Part shown: in pieces, positions 15,008 through 23,064 of the stretch | How the letters are laid out: each line of letters opens with the position of its first letter | Numbering within the stretch: the first letter of the stretch is position 1 | From: Methylotenera_A aquatica | Lineage (GTDB): Bacteria; Pseudomonadota; Gammaproteobacteria; Burkholderiales; Methylophilaceae | Direction: 5' to 3' | Assembly: GCA_965601485.1 (NCBI GenBank) | Contig: OZ271846.1 | Span: 186,001-250,000, forward strand | Length of the DNA stretch: 64,000 bases | Position numbers and translations under genes: made by a program | Notes under the pieces: model-generated | Database searches by the model: none | What the model saw: the letters and a program-made list of their open reading frames with translations, nothing else | What the model was told of the DNA's origin: nothing

Positions 15008-16618
15008 TTAAAAAAGCTCTTTTTGTAAGTTTTTTAATTTTTTTAGTATACTCTTTTTTTGGCGTTTTTTTTCGACTAACTCTTGACCATTGGCGTCACG
15101 TGCACTGCCCATCATGCCTTTACGTGAGGCATGTTTTTTAATGATGGCTTGCGTTTCATCAAAAGTTCCTGCTTGTTTACGTGCTTGCAAAATTTTTGCT
15201 CTGGCTTCACGCATGGCAAGTGAAATATCTATTAGAGGTGCAGGGTAATGTTTTTCTAGCTCGCAGCCGTATTGTGTTTGAAGTTTTTTTGGCATTAAAT
15301 AAGGCTCAAAAATCCAAGTATTTGGCACGTTTTTAAGAGCTGGTAACCAATGCCGCACAAAGGCACCAGTGGGGTCTTGTTTCTGCGCTTGTATTATAGG
15401 GCTGTAAATGCGCAAAGTATTTATACCTGTTGTGCCGCTTTGCATTTGGGTTTGCGCCCAATGAATACCAGGCTCATAATCCAAAAATTCGCGCGCTAAA
15501 TGCAAGCCGGTTTCTCGCCAGTGCAGCCAATATAAATAGCTGGAAGTGCTCATCAACATAGCGCGCATGCGAAAATTAATCCAGCCCGTTTCGCGCAACA
15601 TCGCCATGCAGGCGTCAATCAGCGGCCAACCTGTCTCGCCTTTACTCCATGCGGCAAGTCGCAGTTGGGATACTCTATCGCTAAGTGTTTCATCGCGCAT
15701 TCCATCGTGTGCATGATGTAAGTTATCAAATTCCATTTCAGGCTCGGATTCGAGCTTTTGCATGAAATGGCAATGCCAATGCAAACGGCTTTCAAAGCCA
15801 ACCAAGCCAGCGTTTATGTTATTGGGGAGTAGGTGTGGTACGCTTTGGTTTGCTAATTCACGTTTAACCCAATCTCCACGCTCTCTTGCTGCTTGTACCA
15901 CTTCGCGCATGGATAAACAGCCATACGCCAAATAAGGCGAAAGCCTTGAACCAGCATTAACCGCCGTGAGTGGGCTTGAAATGCCGCCTCTAAATTTGGC
16001 GGCGCGATTATCTAGAAAACTATCAAAAAAACTTAAACCTTCATTTCGCCCGCCACGTTGGCGTCTGGGTTTATCACTACCTTTTGCTTGTCGAATATTG
16101 CCTGATGGCAGTATGATAGTGGGAGCGGCTAATGCTGATTTGGGTTTGGCTATGATGGGCGCACACATGCGCGATTCCCAATGTTTGTTCCAATAATTGC
16201 GGTTAGTTAAACGGCGAACTACGCCATTTTGCGTGGACTCTTGCCAGTTAATGTTTTGCGCTTTACACCAAGTACCTACCGCTTTATCTACTATAAAACT
16301 GGTGCCATTGCCTGTTTCTTCATGGCTATATAAAACAGCAATCGGCACTTTATTTTTAATATGTTGCAAAGTTTCAACAATACCCACAGGTGAAATATGC
16401 AACTGCAAACCTATATCTTTCAGCTCTTTTTTAAGCTCCAGTAAACACTCATTAATAAACAGCTGATGTTGTGCTACATAATCATCACCCGCCCATTGAC
16501 TGGGTTCCCAGCAATAAAGCGGCAGCACATTTCCAGCCAAGCAGGCTGATTGAAGCGGTTTATGATCGTATATGCGTAAATCACGTTTAAACCAAACAAT
16601 ATGAACAGGGTTTTGCAT
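15008..16618 (-). CDS. Cryptochrome/deoxyribodipyrimidine photolyase family protein
   Basis: A 536-aa protein from ATG 16618 (TTG at 16624 is also in frame). It has the canonical order: N-terminal alpha/beta domain beginning HIVWFKRDLRIYDHKPL, then the FAD-binding helical domain with SRLSPYLAYGCLSMREV, ESRLHWHCHF, TGWPLIDACMAMLRETGWIN, and LDYEPGIHWAQTQMQSGT. A basic C-terminal tail (KKRQKKSILKKLKNLQ) is unusual. The family uses FADH- and light to split pyrimidine dimers or acts as a photoreceptor; the exact class is open. It is followed without a gap by the permuted homologue, a two-gene light-response operon. Confidence 0.88.
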   Translation of the reverse strand: MQNPVHIVWFKRDLRIYDHKPLQSACLAGNVLPLYCWEPSQWAGDDYVAQHQLFINECLLELKKELKDIGLQLHISPVGIVETLQHIKNKVPIAVLYSHEETGNGTSFIVDKAVGTWCKAQNINWQESTQNGVVRRLTNRNYWNKHWESRMCAPIIAKPKSALAAPTIILPSGNIRQAKGSDKPRRQRGGRNEGLSFFDSFLDNRAAKFRGGISSPLTAVNAGSRLSPYLAYGCLSMREVVQAARERGDWVKRELANQSVPHLLPNNINAGLVGFESRLHWHCHFMQKLESEPEMEFDNLHHAHDGMRDETLSDRVSQLRLAAWSKGETGWPLIDACMAMLRETGWINFRMRAMLMSTSSYLYWLHWRETGLHLAREFLDYEPGIHWAQTQMQSGTTGINTLRIYSPIIQAQKQDPTGAFVRHWLPALKNVPNTWIFEPYLMPKKLQTQYGCELEKHYPAPLIDISLAMREARAKILQARKQAGTFDETQAIIKKHASRKGMMGSARDANGQELVEKKRQKKSILKKLKNLQKELF

Positions 16619-16743
16619 TATCAAAATAATAAAATTAATTTAATAAGATTAGTCACCGCGCATTCGGTTCAAAACAAAAAAATGATACGATTAATGACAA
16701 TATACAATGCATTTTAAAGTGGTATAAATTTAAAGGTCCAAAT

Positions 16744-17187
16744 ATGATTGACGCAATGTGGATGTGGGGAGTTCTTGGGCTTGTATTGCTGGCTATTGAA
16801 ATGGGTACGGGAACTATATATATATTGTGGTTTGGCATTTCGGCTTTATGCTTATCGATTGCTACTTGGGTATTTACAACCATACCAGTTGCCATACAAT
16901 TTGCCATTTTTGCGGCGCTATCCATTGGATCATTAGCGATTTGGAAATTCAACTATAAAAAAACCGAAACGCATTCGCGCGTAGGACAAGCGCAGGGCGA
17001 GGAAATTGGCCGCGTAGGCACTGTGATTGAGGCTTGCAGCCCAAGCCAAAATGGCAAAATTCAATTCACGCAAGGTTTAATGGGCAGCCGAGAATGGCCA
17101 GCTATTGCAAGCGAAACCATTTTAGAGGATGCGCAAGCACGAGTGGTGGCGGTAGAGGGTAATGCGCTACGCATTCAAAGAATTTAG
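16744..17187 (+). CDS. NfeD-like membrane protein
   Basis: A 147-aa protein with two to three N-terminal membrane helices (residues 8-65) and a C-terminal OB-fold (about 85-147: GRVGTVIEACSPSQNGKIQF, GSREWPAIASE, VVAVEGNALRIQRI). This is the short NfeD type that partners with stomatin-like proteins; the stomatin gene follows 23 bp downstream. The pair is thought to act in membrane protein quality control (inference from the family). Divergent from the photolyase operon. Confidence 0.9.
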   Translation: MIDAMWMWGVLGLVLLAIEMGTGTIYILWFGISALCLSIATWVFTTIPVAIQFAIFAALSIGSLAIWKFNYKKTETHSRVGQAQGEEIGRVGTVIEACSPSQNGKIQFTQGLMGSREWPAIASETILEDAQARVVAVEGNALRIQRI

Positions 17188-17210
17188 TTCAATTTTTCAG
17201 GGGTATCATC

Positions 17211-18053
17211 ATGATCGAATTTAGTTTAATACTCATATTTTTAGTGGCCGTTGCCATTTTTAAGGGCGTACGCATTGTGCCGCAAGGTGAGGAGTGGGTA
17301 GTGGAAAGGTTGGGAAAATTCGCTGGCGTATTAACCCCAGGCTTGCATGTGATTAACCCGATTTTTACAAAAGTCAGCTACAAAGTCACCACCAAAGATA
17401 TTATTTTAGAAATCCCGCAGCAAGAAGTGATTACTGCCGATAACGCCGTCATTTTAGCCAACGCGGTTGCCTTTATTAAGGTTTCTAATATTGAACGCGC
17501 CGTATATGGCATTGAAAACTTCCGCGAGGCCATGCGCAATATGGTGCAAACCAATCTACGCTCAATTATTGGTGGTATGGATTTAAATCAAGCACTAACC
17601 TCACGCGACCGTATTAAAGCGGAACTTAAAGGTGCAATAGCCGATGAAGCATTGGATTGGGGTTTAACGGTTAAATCGGTCGAAATTCAAGATATTAAAC
17701 CATCACCAAACATGCAGGATGCGATGGAACGCCAGGCGGCGGCAGAACGTGAGCGTGTAGCAGTGGTAACTGAAGCCGAAGGCGCGAAACAATCACTCAT
17801 TTTAAACGCAGAAGCCCGTTTAGAAGCAGCGCGTAAAGATGCCGAAGCTCAAATGGTGGCGGCTAGAGCATCAGCAGAATCAATTAAATTTATTACTGAA
17901 GCGGTTAAAGAAAATAACGCCTCTGCCATGTTTTTACTTGGTGACCGTTATATTACATCGTTACAAAGAATTTCGGATTCTAACAACAGTAAAATTGTGA
18001 TTATGCCAGGCGATTTGGTTGGCGCTGTTAAAAGCTTAATTGGTAGCAAATAA
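17211..18053 (+). CDS. SPFH/stomatin-like membrane protein (QmcA type)
   Basis: A 280-aa protein with one N-terminal membrane anchor (2-20), the SPFH/PHB domain starting at RIVPQGEEWVVERLGKFAGV (22-41), and a coiled-coil region rich in Ala/Glu (about 175-230) typical of the slipin/QmcA group. These form large oligomers in the inner membrane and often associate with NfeD or FtsH proteases. It is co-transcribed with the NfeD gene. The motif EGAKQSLILNAEARLEAARK matches QmcA closely. Confidence 0.93.
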   Translation: MIEFSLILIFLVAVAIFKGVRIVPQGEEWVVERLGKFAGVLTPGLHVINPIFTKVSYKVTTKDIILEIPQQEVITADNAVILANAVAFIKVSNIERAVYGIENFREAMRNMVQTNLRSIIGGMDLNQALTSRDRIKAELKGAIADEALDWGLTVKSVEIQDIKPSPNMQDAMERQAAAERERVAVVTEAEGAKQSLILNAEARLEAARKDAEAQMVAARASAESIKFITEAVKENNASAMFLLGDRYITSLQRISDSNNSKIVIMPGDLVGAVKSLIGSK

Positions 18054-18066
18054 TCTAATGCAATAA

Positions 18067-18092
18067 ATTGGGTGGTTATTTAGCCACCCAAT
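18067..18092 (+). terminator. Hairpin after the stomatin gene
   Basis: ATTGGGTGG (18067-18075) pairs with CCACCCAAT (18084-18092) around a short AT loop, 14 bp after the stop. The right arm is part of the moaC 3'-end duplication, so this hairpin straddles the boundary of the repeat. Confidence 0.6.
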
Positions 18093-18186
18093 CCCCCGAT
18101 TTGCCACCTTGTTTTTCTAATAACTTAATGTCACCCATTGACATGCCGCGATCAACGGCTTTACACATATCATAAATAGTAATTAA
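18076..18186 (-). pseudogene. Orphan 3' fragment of moaC
   Basis: It encodes LITIYDMCKAVDRGMSMGDI through the terminal GGKSGDWVAK, the last 36 residues of MoaC, in frame and nearly identical to the end of the full gene at 19906. An open frame continues upstream to 18408 (110 aa total), but those 74 residues are hydrophobic and unrelated to MoaC. The chimera therefore probably does not make a working enzyme. It is the scar of the duplication described under findings. Confidence 0.75.
18083..18186 (+). repeat. 104-bp direct repeat, copy 1 (moaC 3' end)
   Basis: It aligns without gaps to 19916-20019 at an offset of 1833 bp with about three or four substitutions. The repeat covers the last 34 or so codons of moaC and stops close to its stop codon, like an attachment site in the 3' end of a gene. 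Confidence 0.88.
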
Positions 18187-18597
18187 GGCGACTGTGGTCG
18201 CAGACAAAGCAAATAAAAACAATGAGTTATAAAAATTAAAAAACTCACTTAACCTGAATCTGAGGGTTAAAAATATGTTAATTGGGCCAACTAATAGAAT
18301 ATCGCAAAGCGCAAACCATCCGCATACTAGTTGCATGAGAACTGGTTTCATTTGAACGAAGCGCGAAGTGATATGCCTATTGGGGCCCTTATAAAAGCTC
18401 AATATCATAACTCACTATGCCCCTACCTCCTAAATATGTCGGCTTCTTGCAGGTTTACCTAAGTATTGATTTTTGGTGCTTGCGACCCTAAGTTGCCTTT
18501 CAAATAAGGAGTGTTAATGTGTAAATATGAATAAAATTATCAGTTAAATTTGTAAAAAATGGCATAATTAGAGTGTTATATAAATCTAGAGAATAAA

Positions 18598-19413
18598 ATG
18601 AATTACATTTTATTTAGGAATTGCCCCTACTGTGGCAATAATAATGCTAACACTCAACCTACTGAATTCGGTAACGGGTCTTGGACTATAAAAGCTTGTA
18701 GCTCATGCAACTTCGTATACATTGAAACAACTCCAGTGTACGAAAGTCTAAGCGAAGACCTTGCTTGGGAAAAAACATCGGTTGCTGAAAAGGCACGTAA
18801 GGTTTCTAAAGAACCAATCAGACAATTTATTAGCGAGCAATTAAAAACTTTTCGTCGTAGCTTTCTAAAACGAAACAAGCTTCCTGAGCTTATTCAAAAG
18901 TACTTCGCCAAAGGCAACGTTCTTGATATTGGGTGTGCAGGAGGAGGTCTTCTTGCTAATCTTGACCAAATACACATTCCTCATGGCATAGAAATATCAA
19001 AGAATCTTGCACTGCAAGCTAACGAACAAGTGAAGCTACGAGGGGGTTATGTCGTGCATAATGATGCACTCTCAGGATTAAAAGAACTCCCCAGCAATTA
19101 CTTATCCGGTGTTATATTAAGTGCCTTTCTTGAGCATGAAATTAACCCAAGAGAAGTGCTTAAAGAGATTTACAGAACCTTAACCCCATCTGGAAGTTGC
19201 ATAATCAAAGTGCCTAATTTTGCATCAATAAATCGACTAGTGCGAGGTAAAAAATGGTGTGGCTTCAGATTGCCTGACCATGTCAATTATTTCACCCCAA
19301 CAAACTTAGTCGGAATGTGCCAAGGTGTCGGATTTCATATTAGGCAATTTAAATTTTCCGACCGCCTTCCTATTAGCGACAACATGTGGATCGTTGTTCA
19401 GAAATTAAAATGA
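18598..19413 (+). CDS. Class I SAM-dependent methyltransferase with N-terminal zinc-ribbon
   Basis: A 271-aa protein. The N-terminus carries two CxxC pairs (CPYC at 9-12 and CSSC at 35-38), a likely zinc ribbon. The methyltransferase fold follows with VLDIGCAGGGLLANL (about 104-118, SAM-binding motif I), ILSAFLEHEINPREVLKEIY, and the IKVPNFASINR block. This layout is common in methyltransferases of LPS, O-antigen and EPS clusters that act on sugars; the target is not evident. It is the only intact gene of the islet between the two moaC 3' ends. TATAAA-like promoter sequence lies upstream and no partner genes are near, consistent with acquired cargo. Confidence 0.85.
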   Translation: MNYILFRNCPYCGNNNANTQPTEFGNGSWTIKACSSCNFVYIETTPVYESLSEDLAWEKTSVAEKARKVSKEPIRQFISEQLKTFRRSFLKRNKLPELIQKYFAKGNVLDIGCAGGGLLANLDQIHIPHGIEISKNLALQANEQVKLRGGYVVHNDALSGLKELPSNYLSGVILSAFLEHEINPREVLKEIYRTLTPSGSCIIKVPNFASINRLVRGKKWCGFRLPDHVNYFTPTNLVGMCQGVGFHIRQFKFSDRLPISDNMWIVVQKLK

Positions 19414-19571
19414 AAGTCTCATAATGGTCCTTTGGACTAGGACGACCTATTAATTGGATTGCTTTAAAGCGACTATTCACCCTATAGCTTTTTAAATCTC
19501 ATCCACCGAAGTTATTTTGCAGTACCTCTTCGCTTTACGGCCTAGTGACTTTTAGCCGTTTGATTCGCCAC

Positions 19572-19790
19572 TAGTTTTGTAGACACGCATCAGCCGTTTT
19601 TCTGAATTGATTTTCGTAGTCTATCGGAGATAATAAGTTTTTGGAATTGTGACGTCGCTTTGAGTTTTAGAACAACTCAACGTAGTCAAAGATATCCTGT
19701 CTTGTTTCATCGCGATAGTTATATATTTTTCGTTTTATCCTTTCTCTTTTAAGAAGTTAAAAGTAGTTTTCTCAGCTAGGTTGGTGTATC
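19572..19790 (-). mobile_element. Remnant of an IS3-family transposase (orfB C-terminus)
   Basis: The minus-strand frame reads KRERIKRKIYNYRDETRQDI, FDYVELF, a stop, then NSKRRHNSKNLLSPIDYENQ, FRKTADACLQN. This is the characteristic end of the IS3 integrase-core transposase (typically F-Y-N-x-K-R-R-H). The segment just upstream, NLAEKTTFNFLK, fits the same protein after a frameshift. With one stop, one frameshift and no start it is dead. The rest of the element was not found. Confidence 0.75.
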
Positions 19791-19905
19791 TTTTCTTATC
19801 TAGGTCAACTTCTGTGCTTCTTGCCCATTTTTCTATCCTAAGTGGGACACATTTGGGACAAGCCTCGTTCTTTATCTTTTTAACTTCATCGCCATCAGTG
19901 AGCGC

Positions 19906-20397
19906 TTACTGTGGCGCCACCCAATCCCCCGATTTGCCACCGTGTTTTTCTAATAACTTAATGTCACCCATTGTCATGCCGCGATCAACGGCTTTACACA
20001 TATCATAAATAGTAAGTAAACCCACACTCACGGCGGTTAAGGCTTCCATTTCAACGCCTGTTTGGCCTGTGGTTTCGCAGGTAGCGGTGCAGTTAATGCT
20101 GTTTAATGTGGTATTAATTTCAAATATGATAGCCACTTTGGTTAACGCAACTGTGTGGCACAGCGGAATCAAATCAGTCGTTTTTTTGCTGGCTTGAATG
20201 GCGGCAATACGTGCAATACCTAGTACATCACCTTTTTTGGAATTGCCATTCTGAATATGCGCCAACGTGCTGGCTAACATAATGATGTTGCCAGTAGCAA
20301 TCGCCACACGGCGCGTAATCGCTTTATCACCAACGTCAACCATATGCGCTTGTCCGCTGTTATCAAAGTGCGTGAGGGTTTTTTTTGTATCAGTCAT
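19906..20397 (-). CDS. moaC: Cyclic pyranopterin monophosphate synthase accessory protein MoaC
   Basis: A 163-aa protein from the ATG at 20397 (MTDTKKTLTHFDNSGQAHMV); a frame open to 20463 gives 22 extra residues that do not fit the family. It acts in molybdenum cofactor synthesis, converting the MoaA product to cyclic pyranopterin monophosphate. Conserved blocks are KKGDVLGIARIAAIQASKKT, LIPLCHTV, TGVEMEALTAVSVGLLTIYD, and MCKAVDRGMTMGDIKLLEKH with the catalytic Lys/Asp region. The length matches E. coli MoaC (161). Its 3' end is the target of the 104-bp duplication. Divergent from the BepA-like gene, 72 bp apart. Confidence 0.96.
   Translation of the reverse strand: MTDTKKTLTHFDNSGQAHMVDVGDKAITRRVAIATGNIIMLASTLAHIQNGNSKKGDVLGIARIAAIQASKKTTDLIPLCHTVALTKVAIIFEINTTLNSINCTATCETTGQTGVEMEALTAVSVGLLTIYDMCKAVDRGMTMGDIKLLEKHGGKSGDWVAPQ
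19916..20019 (+). repeat. 104-bp direct repeat, copy 2 (within intact moaC)
   Basis: The partner of 18083-18186. It lies inside moaC next to its stop codon, so the gene stayed complete after the insertion event. Confidence 0.88.
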
Positions 20398-20469
20398 AGG
20401 GTTCTCTAGGTTACTATCCATAAACAATTTTGGCATGAACTTAGCCTTTAAAGGCATTATCATACAATC

Positions 20470-22005
20470 ATGAAGTCAAAGTTATCATTAATTGCAAAAA
20501 GCACGGCTGTTGCGCTGTTATTACTGGCGCCAACAGCGTATGCCGATGCCGCAAATGCGCCTGCCATTTCGGGCAAGCCATATAACAGTAGTACGCTAAA
20601 TATCAATATTCCTGCCGATGATCAAAATTTGCCAGATTTAGGTGATATTGCACAAACCGTTTTAAGCCCGCAAGATGAACAACGTATTGCAGAACAAATT
20701 TTGCGCGAAGTAGCAGAGAGTGATGAGGTGTTGCAAGATGCAGAAGTGACCGATTATATTCAGGCTGTCGGTCAAAAATTATCTGCCAGCGGGCCAGATA
20801 AGCGCCAAACTTTTCATTTTTTTGCGGTCAAGGATAACAGCATTAACGCCTTTGCGATGCCAGGTGGTGTGATTGGTGTGCATACGGGCTTAATTTTAGC
20901 GGCAAATAGTGAATCTGAAATGGCGGGGGTGTTAGGCCACGAAATTGGCCATGTTACGCAGCGCCATTTGGCGCGCATGCTGGCTTCGCAGAAATACGAC
21001 ACGTTTAAAAATATTGCGGGTATCGCCTTGGCTTTATTGGTGGCGCGCTCTAATCCGCAGTTGGCAACTGGCGCATTAACCGCATCCAGCGCGGCAGGTA
21101 TTCAGCGCCAGCTGGATTACACGCGAGAACATGAGCGTGAGGCGGACAGGGTAGGCTTAACTATATTAGATGCGGCAGGCTTTGATGTGCGCGGTATGCC
21201 TGCTTTTTTTAGCACATTGCAGCGCGTTTCGCGGTTTATAGAGGGCACTGCACCCAGCTTTTTACGCACACATCCGTTGTCTGCAGAGCGAATCGCTGAT
21301 GTGTCGAATCGGGTTGAGTCCATGCCTTACAGGCAAGTGACTGATAGTTTGGATTTTAACTTAGTAAAAGCCAAATTACGCGCAAGCAATGGCTTAGCGC
21401 AAACGGCTGTTGAGCAATTTGAAGACAATCTTAAAGAGTATAGATTTGCCAGTGAAGCCGCCGAGCACTATGGACTAGCGGTAGCTATGCTACGTAAAAA
21501 TGATGTGGTGGGCGCAGCAAAGCAAGTGGAATGGCTGAAAAGTCACACCGATAAACATCCCTATATTGAAAATTTAGCGGCTAGAATTGAGGTGGCGCGC
21601 AATAATCCGAAAGCGGCTGCTGCTCAATATGCTAAAGCTTTAAGTTTGTTTCCTGAACACCGCTCACTCATTTATGGTTATGCCGAACATTTTTTGGATA
21701 GCAGGCAGCCCGATCAAGCCATTAAGCTGATTGCTGAAAAGCAGCGCTTATACCCCGATGATTACTATTTGTATGATATGTTAGCAAAAGCTTATGCGGC
21801 AAAAGGTAAGGATTTATTGCGTTTTCAAGCGCAGGGCGAATCGTATTATCGCAAATATAATTTAAAAAAAGCGGTTGAGCAGTTAGATTTAGCCATCAAA
21901 GCTAAAGATGGCAATTTTTATGAGCAATCGATTGTAGAAGCGCGTTTAAAAGAATTGCGTCGCCTGCAAGAGAATGAAAAAAAAGCGATTGAGAGGCTAA
22001 CTTAA
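20470..22005 (+). CDS. M48 family metalloprotease with TPR domain (BepA-like)
   Basis: A 511-aa periplasmic protein. It has a signal peptide (1-25, cleavage after AYA), then the M48 peptidase domain with the zinc motif HEIGH (157-161) and third ligand E222 in HEREADRVG. The C-terminal half (about 320-490) has TPR-like repeats. E. coli BepA (YfgC) has the same layout and handles assembly or degradation of the LPS transporter LptD and other outer membrane proteins. The stop codon overlaps the start of the SoxY-like gene (TAATG), so the genes are co-translated, although their roles look unrelated. Confidence 0.92.
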   Translation: MKSKLSLIAKSTAVALLLLAPTAYADAANAPAISGKPYNSSTLNINIPADDQNLPDLGDIAQTVLSPQDEQRIAEQILREVAESDEVLQDAEVTDYIQAVGQKLSASGPDKRQTFHFFAVKDNSINAFAMPGGVIGVHTGLILAANSESEMAGVLGHEIGHVTQRHLARMLASQKYDTFKNIAGIALALLVARSNPQLATGALTASSAAGIQRQLDYTREHEREADRVGLTILDAAGFDVRGMPAFFSTLQRVSRFIEGTAPSFLRTHPLSAERIADVSNRVESMPYRQVTDSLDFNLVKAKLRASNGLAQTAVEQFEDNLKEYRFASEAAEHYGLAVAMLRKNDVVGAAKQVEWLKSHTDKHPYIENLAARIEVARNNPKAAAAQYAKALSLFPEHRSLIYGYAEHFLDSRQPDQAIKLIAEKQRLYPDDYYLYDMLAKAYAAKGKDLLRFQAQGESYYRKYNLKKAVEQLDLAIKAKDGNFYEQSIVEARLKELRRLQENEKKAIERLT

Positions 22006-22448
22006 TGCAACGCAGAAACTTTTTAAAAATTGCATCGGGCGTGGCGTTAGCCTTGTTGGTGAATCCTATTCGCGCGCTTGCGGCGCTGTGGAATCAATCG
22101 GCATTTGAAGCAATTAAGATAAATGATGCAAAAGCTAATTTAGGCATAGTACAAGAAATGCCTAGCAACGATATTGATTTAGTGGCGCCAGATCGCGCTG
22201 AAAATGGTGCGATTGTGCAAATTGAAATCACTAGTCGCATCCCCAATACAGAGGCGATTTCAGTATTGGTAGAAAATAATCCAACCGCTTTAATTGCCCA
22301 TTTCGTGTTTAGTAATGGCGCGTTACCGCAACTGGTCACGCGCATTAAAATGGCTGATACATCGGATATAAAAGTGATTGTAAAAGCAGGAGGCGCCTAT
22401 TTTAGCGCGACCAAAAATGTGGTGGTGCTTGAAAATGGTTGTGGCTAA
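22005..22448 (+). CDS. soxY: SoxY-like thiosulfate-oxidation carrier protein
   Basis: A 147-aa protein beginning MQRRNFLKIASGVALALLV, a twin-arginine signal. The SoxY domain follows (IDLVAPDRAENGAIVQIEIT, SVLVENNPTALIAHFVFSNG). It ends VVVLENGCG, with the sulfur-carrying cysteine second from last. Classical SoxY ends GGCGG; here the tail is NGCG, still a terminal Gly-Cys-Gly swinging arm. SoxY with SoxZ carries sulfur intermediates in the periplasm. No soxA, soxX or soxB is in the window, so the pair may serve another thiol-handling path. Confidence 0.9.
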   Translation: MQRRNFLKIASGVALALLVNPIRALAALWNQSAFEAIKINDAKANLGIVQEMPSNDIDLVAPDRAENGAIVQIEITSRIPNTEAISVLVENNPTALIAHFVFSNGALPQLVTRIKMADTSDIKVIVKAGGAYFSATKNVVVLENGCG

Positions 22449-22459
22449 AGGAAACGCAC

Positions 22460-22786
22460 ATGGATAACATTAAAATGCGTGCCAAGTTAACTGGCGACAA
22501 TATTTTAGGCATTACTGAAGTGAAGATGATTATGAATCACCTCATGGAAACAGGGCGCAAAAAGGACGATTTTGGGCAGTTGATTCCGGCTTACTTTATT
22601 CAAATGGTGACAGCCAAGTTAAACGATAAAATCGTGTTGGAAATGCAGTGGGGCACTGGCATCTCTAAGAATCCATACCTGACTTTTTACCTAAAAGGCG
22701 CTTCTCTTAACGATAGAATCAGCGTTAATTGGGTGGATAATTTAGGCAAAACCGGCAACGGCGAAATTATGGTTTTGGCGGCTTAA
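22460..22786 (+). CDS. soxZ: SoxZ-like thiosulfate-oxidation partner protein
   Basis: A 108-aa protein from ATG 22460 (MDNIKMRAKLTGDNILGITE), chosen because AAGGAA precedes it at the right distance; the frame extends to 22439 inside soxY. Key blocks are EVKMIMNHLMETGRKKDDFG, LIPAYFIQMVTAKLND and KNPYLTFYLKGASLNDRISV, typical of SoxZ, which forms the SoxYZ heterodimer. There is no signal peptide, as SoxZ is co-exported with SoxY through Tat. Confidence 0.92.
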   Translation: MDNIKMRAKLTGDNILGITEVKMIMNHLMETGRKKDDFGQLIPAYFIQMVTAKLNDKIVLEMQWGTGISKNPYLTFYLKGASLNDRISVNWVDNLGKTGNGEIMVLAA

Positions 22787-22961
22787 TCAGTATTGACATA
22801 GGAATGACAGTCGTAAACAGATAGGCACCGAATATCACTAGCATTATCAACCCTGCAACACATTAGTGCAGCCAGTCGCTAGCGAAATAGCATTTACAAA
22901 TAAGCCGATAGTAGAAGCGCGATTGATTTCATATCAATTCACAATGTCAGCTTCCACCCCG

Positions 22962-23048
22962 TTAGCAATAAAGAATAGCTAACACAGGAATGGCTAAGCC
23001 AAAGGTGGTAAGGGCTAAGCCCAGTGCTAAATTAAGGCTATTTATCAT
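22962..23048 (-). CDS. Possible 28-aa hydrophobic peptide
   Basis: The frame is MINSLNLALGLALTTFGLAI, then PVLAILYC, a single membrane helix. GAGAAG precedes the ATG at 3-8 bp. It lies 16 bp after the FAD-dependent oxidoreductase gene on the same strand. It could be a small protein or a leftover; the flanking 22787-22961 shows other short hydrophobic frames with stops, as in decaying coding DNA. Confidence 0.3.
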   Translation of the reverse strand: MINSLNLALGLALTTFGLAIPVLAILYC

Positions 23049-23064
23049 CTACTTCTCATATAAC

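Noticed and set aside
18076..18408. An intact small moaC-like gene
   Set aside because: Only the last 36 residues match MoaC and lack the rest of the active site.
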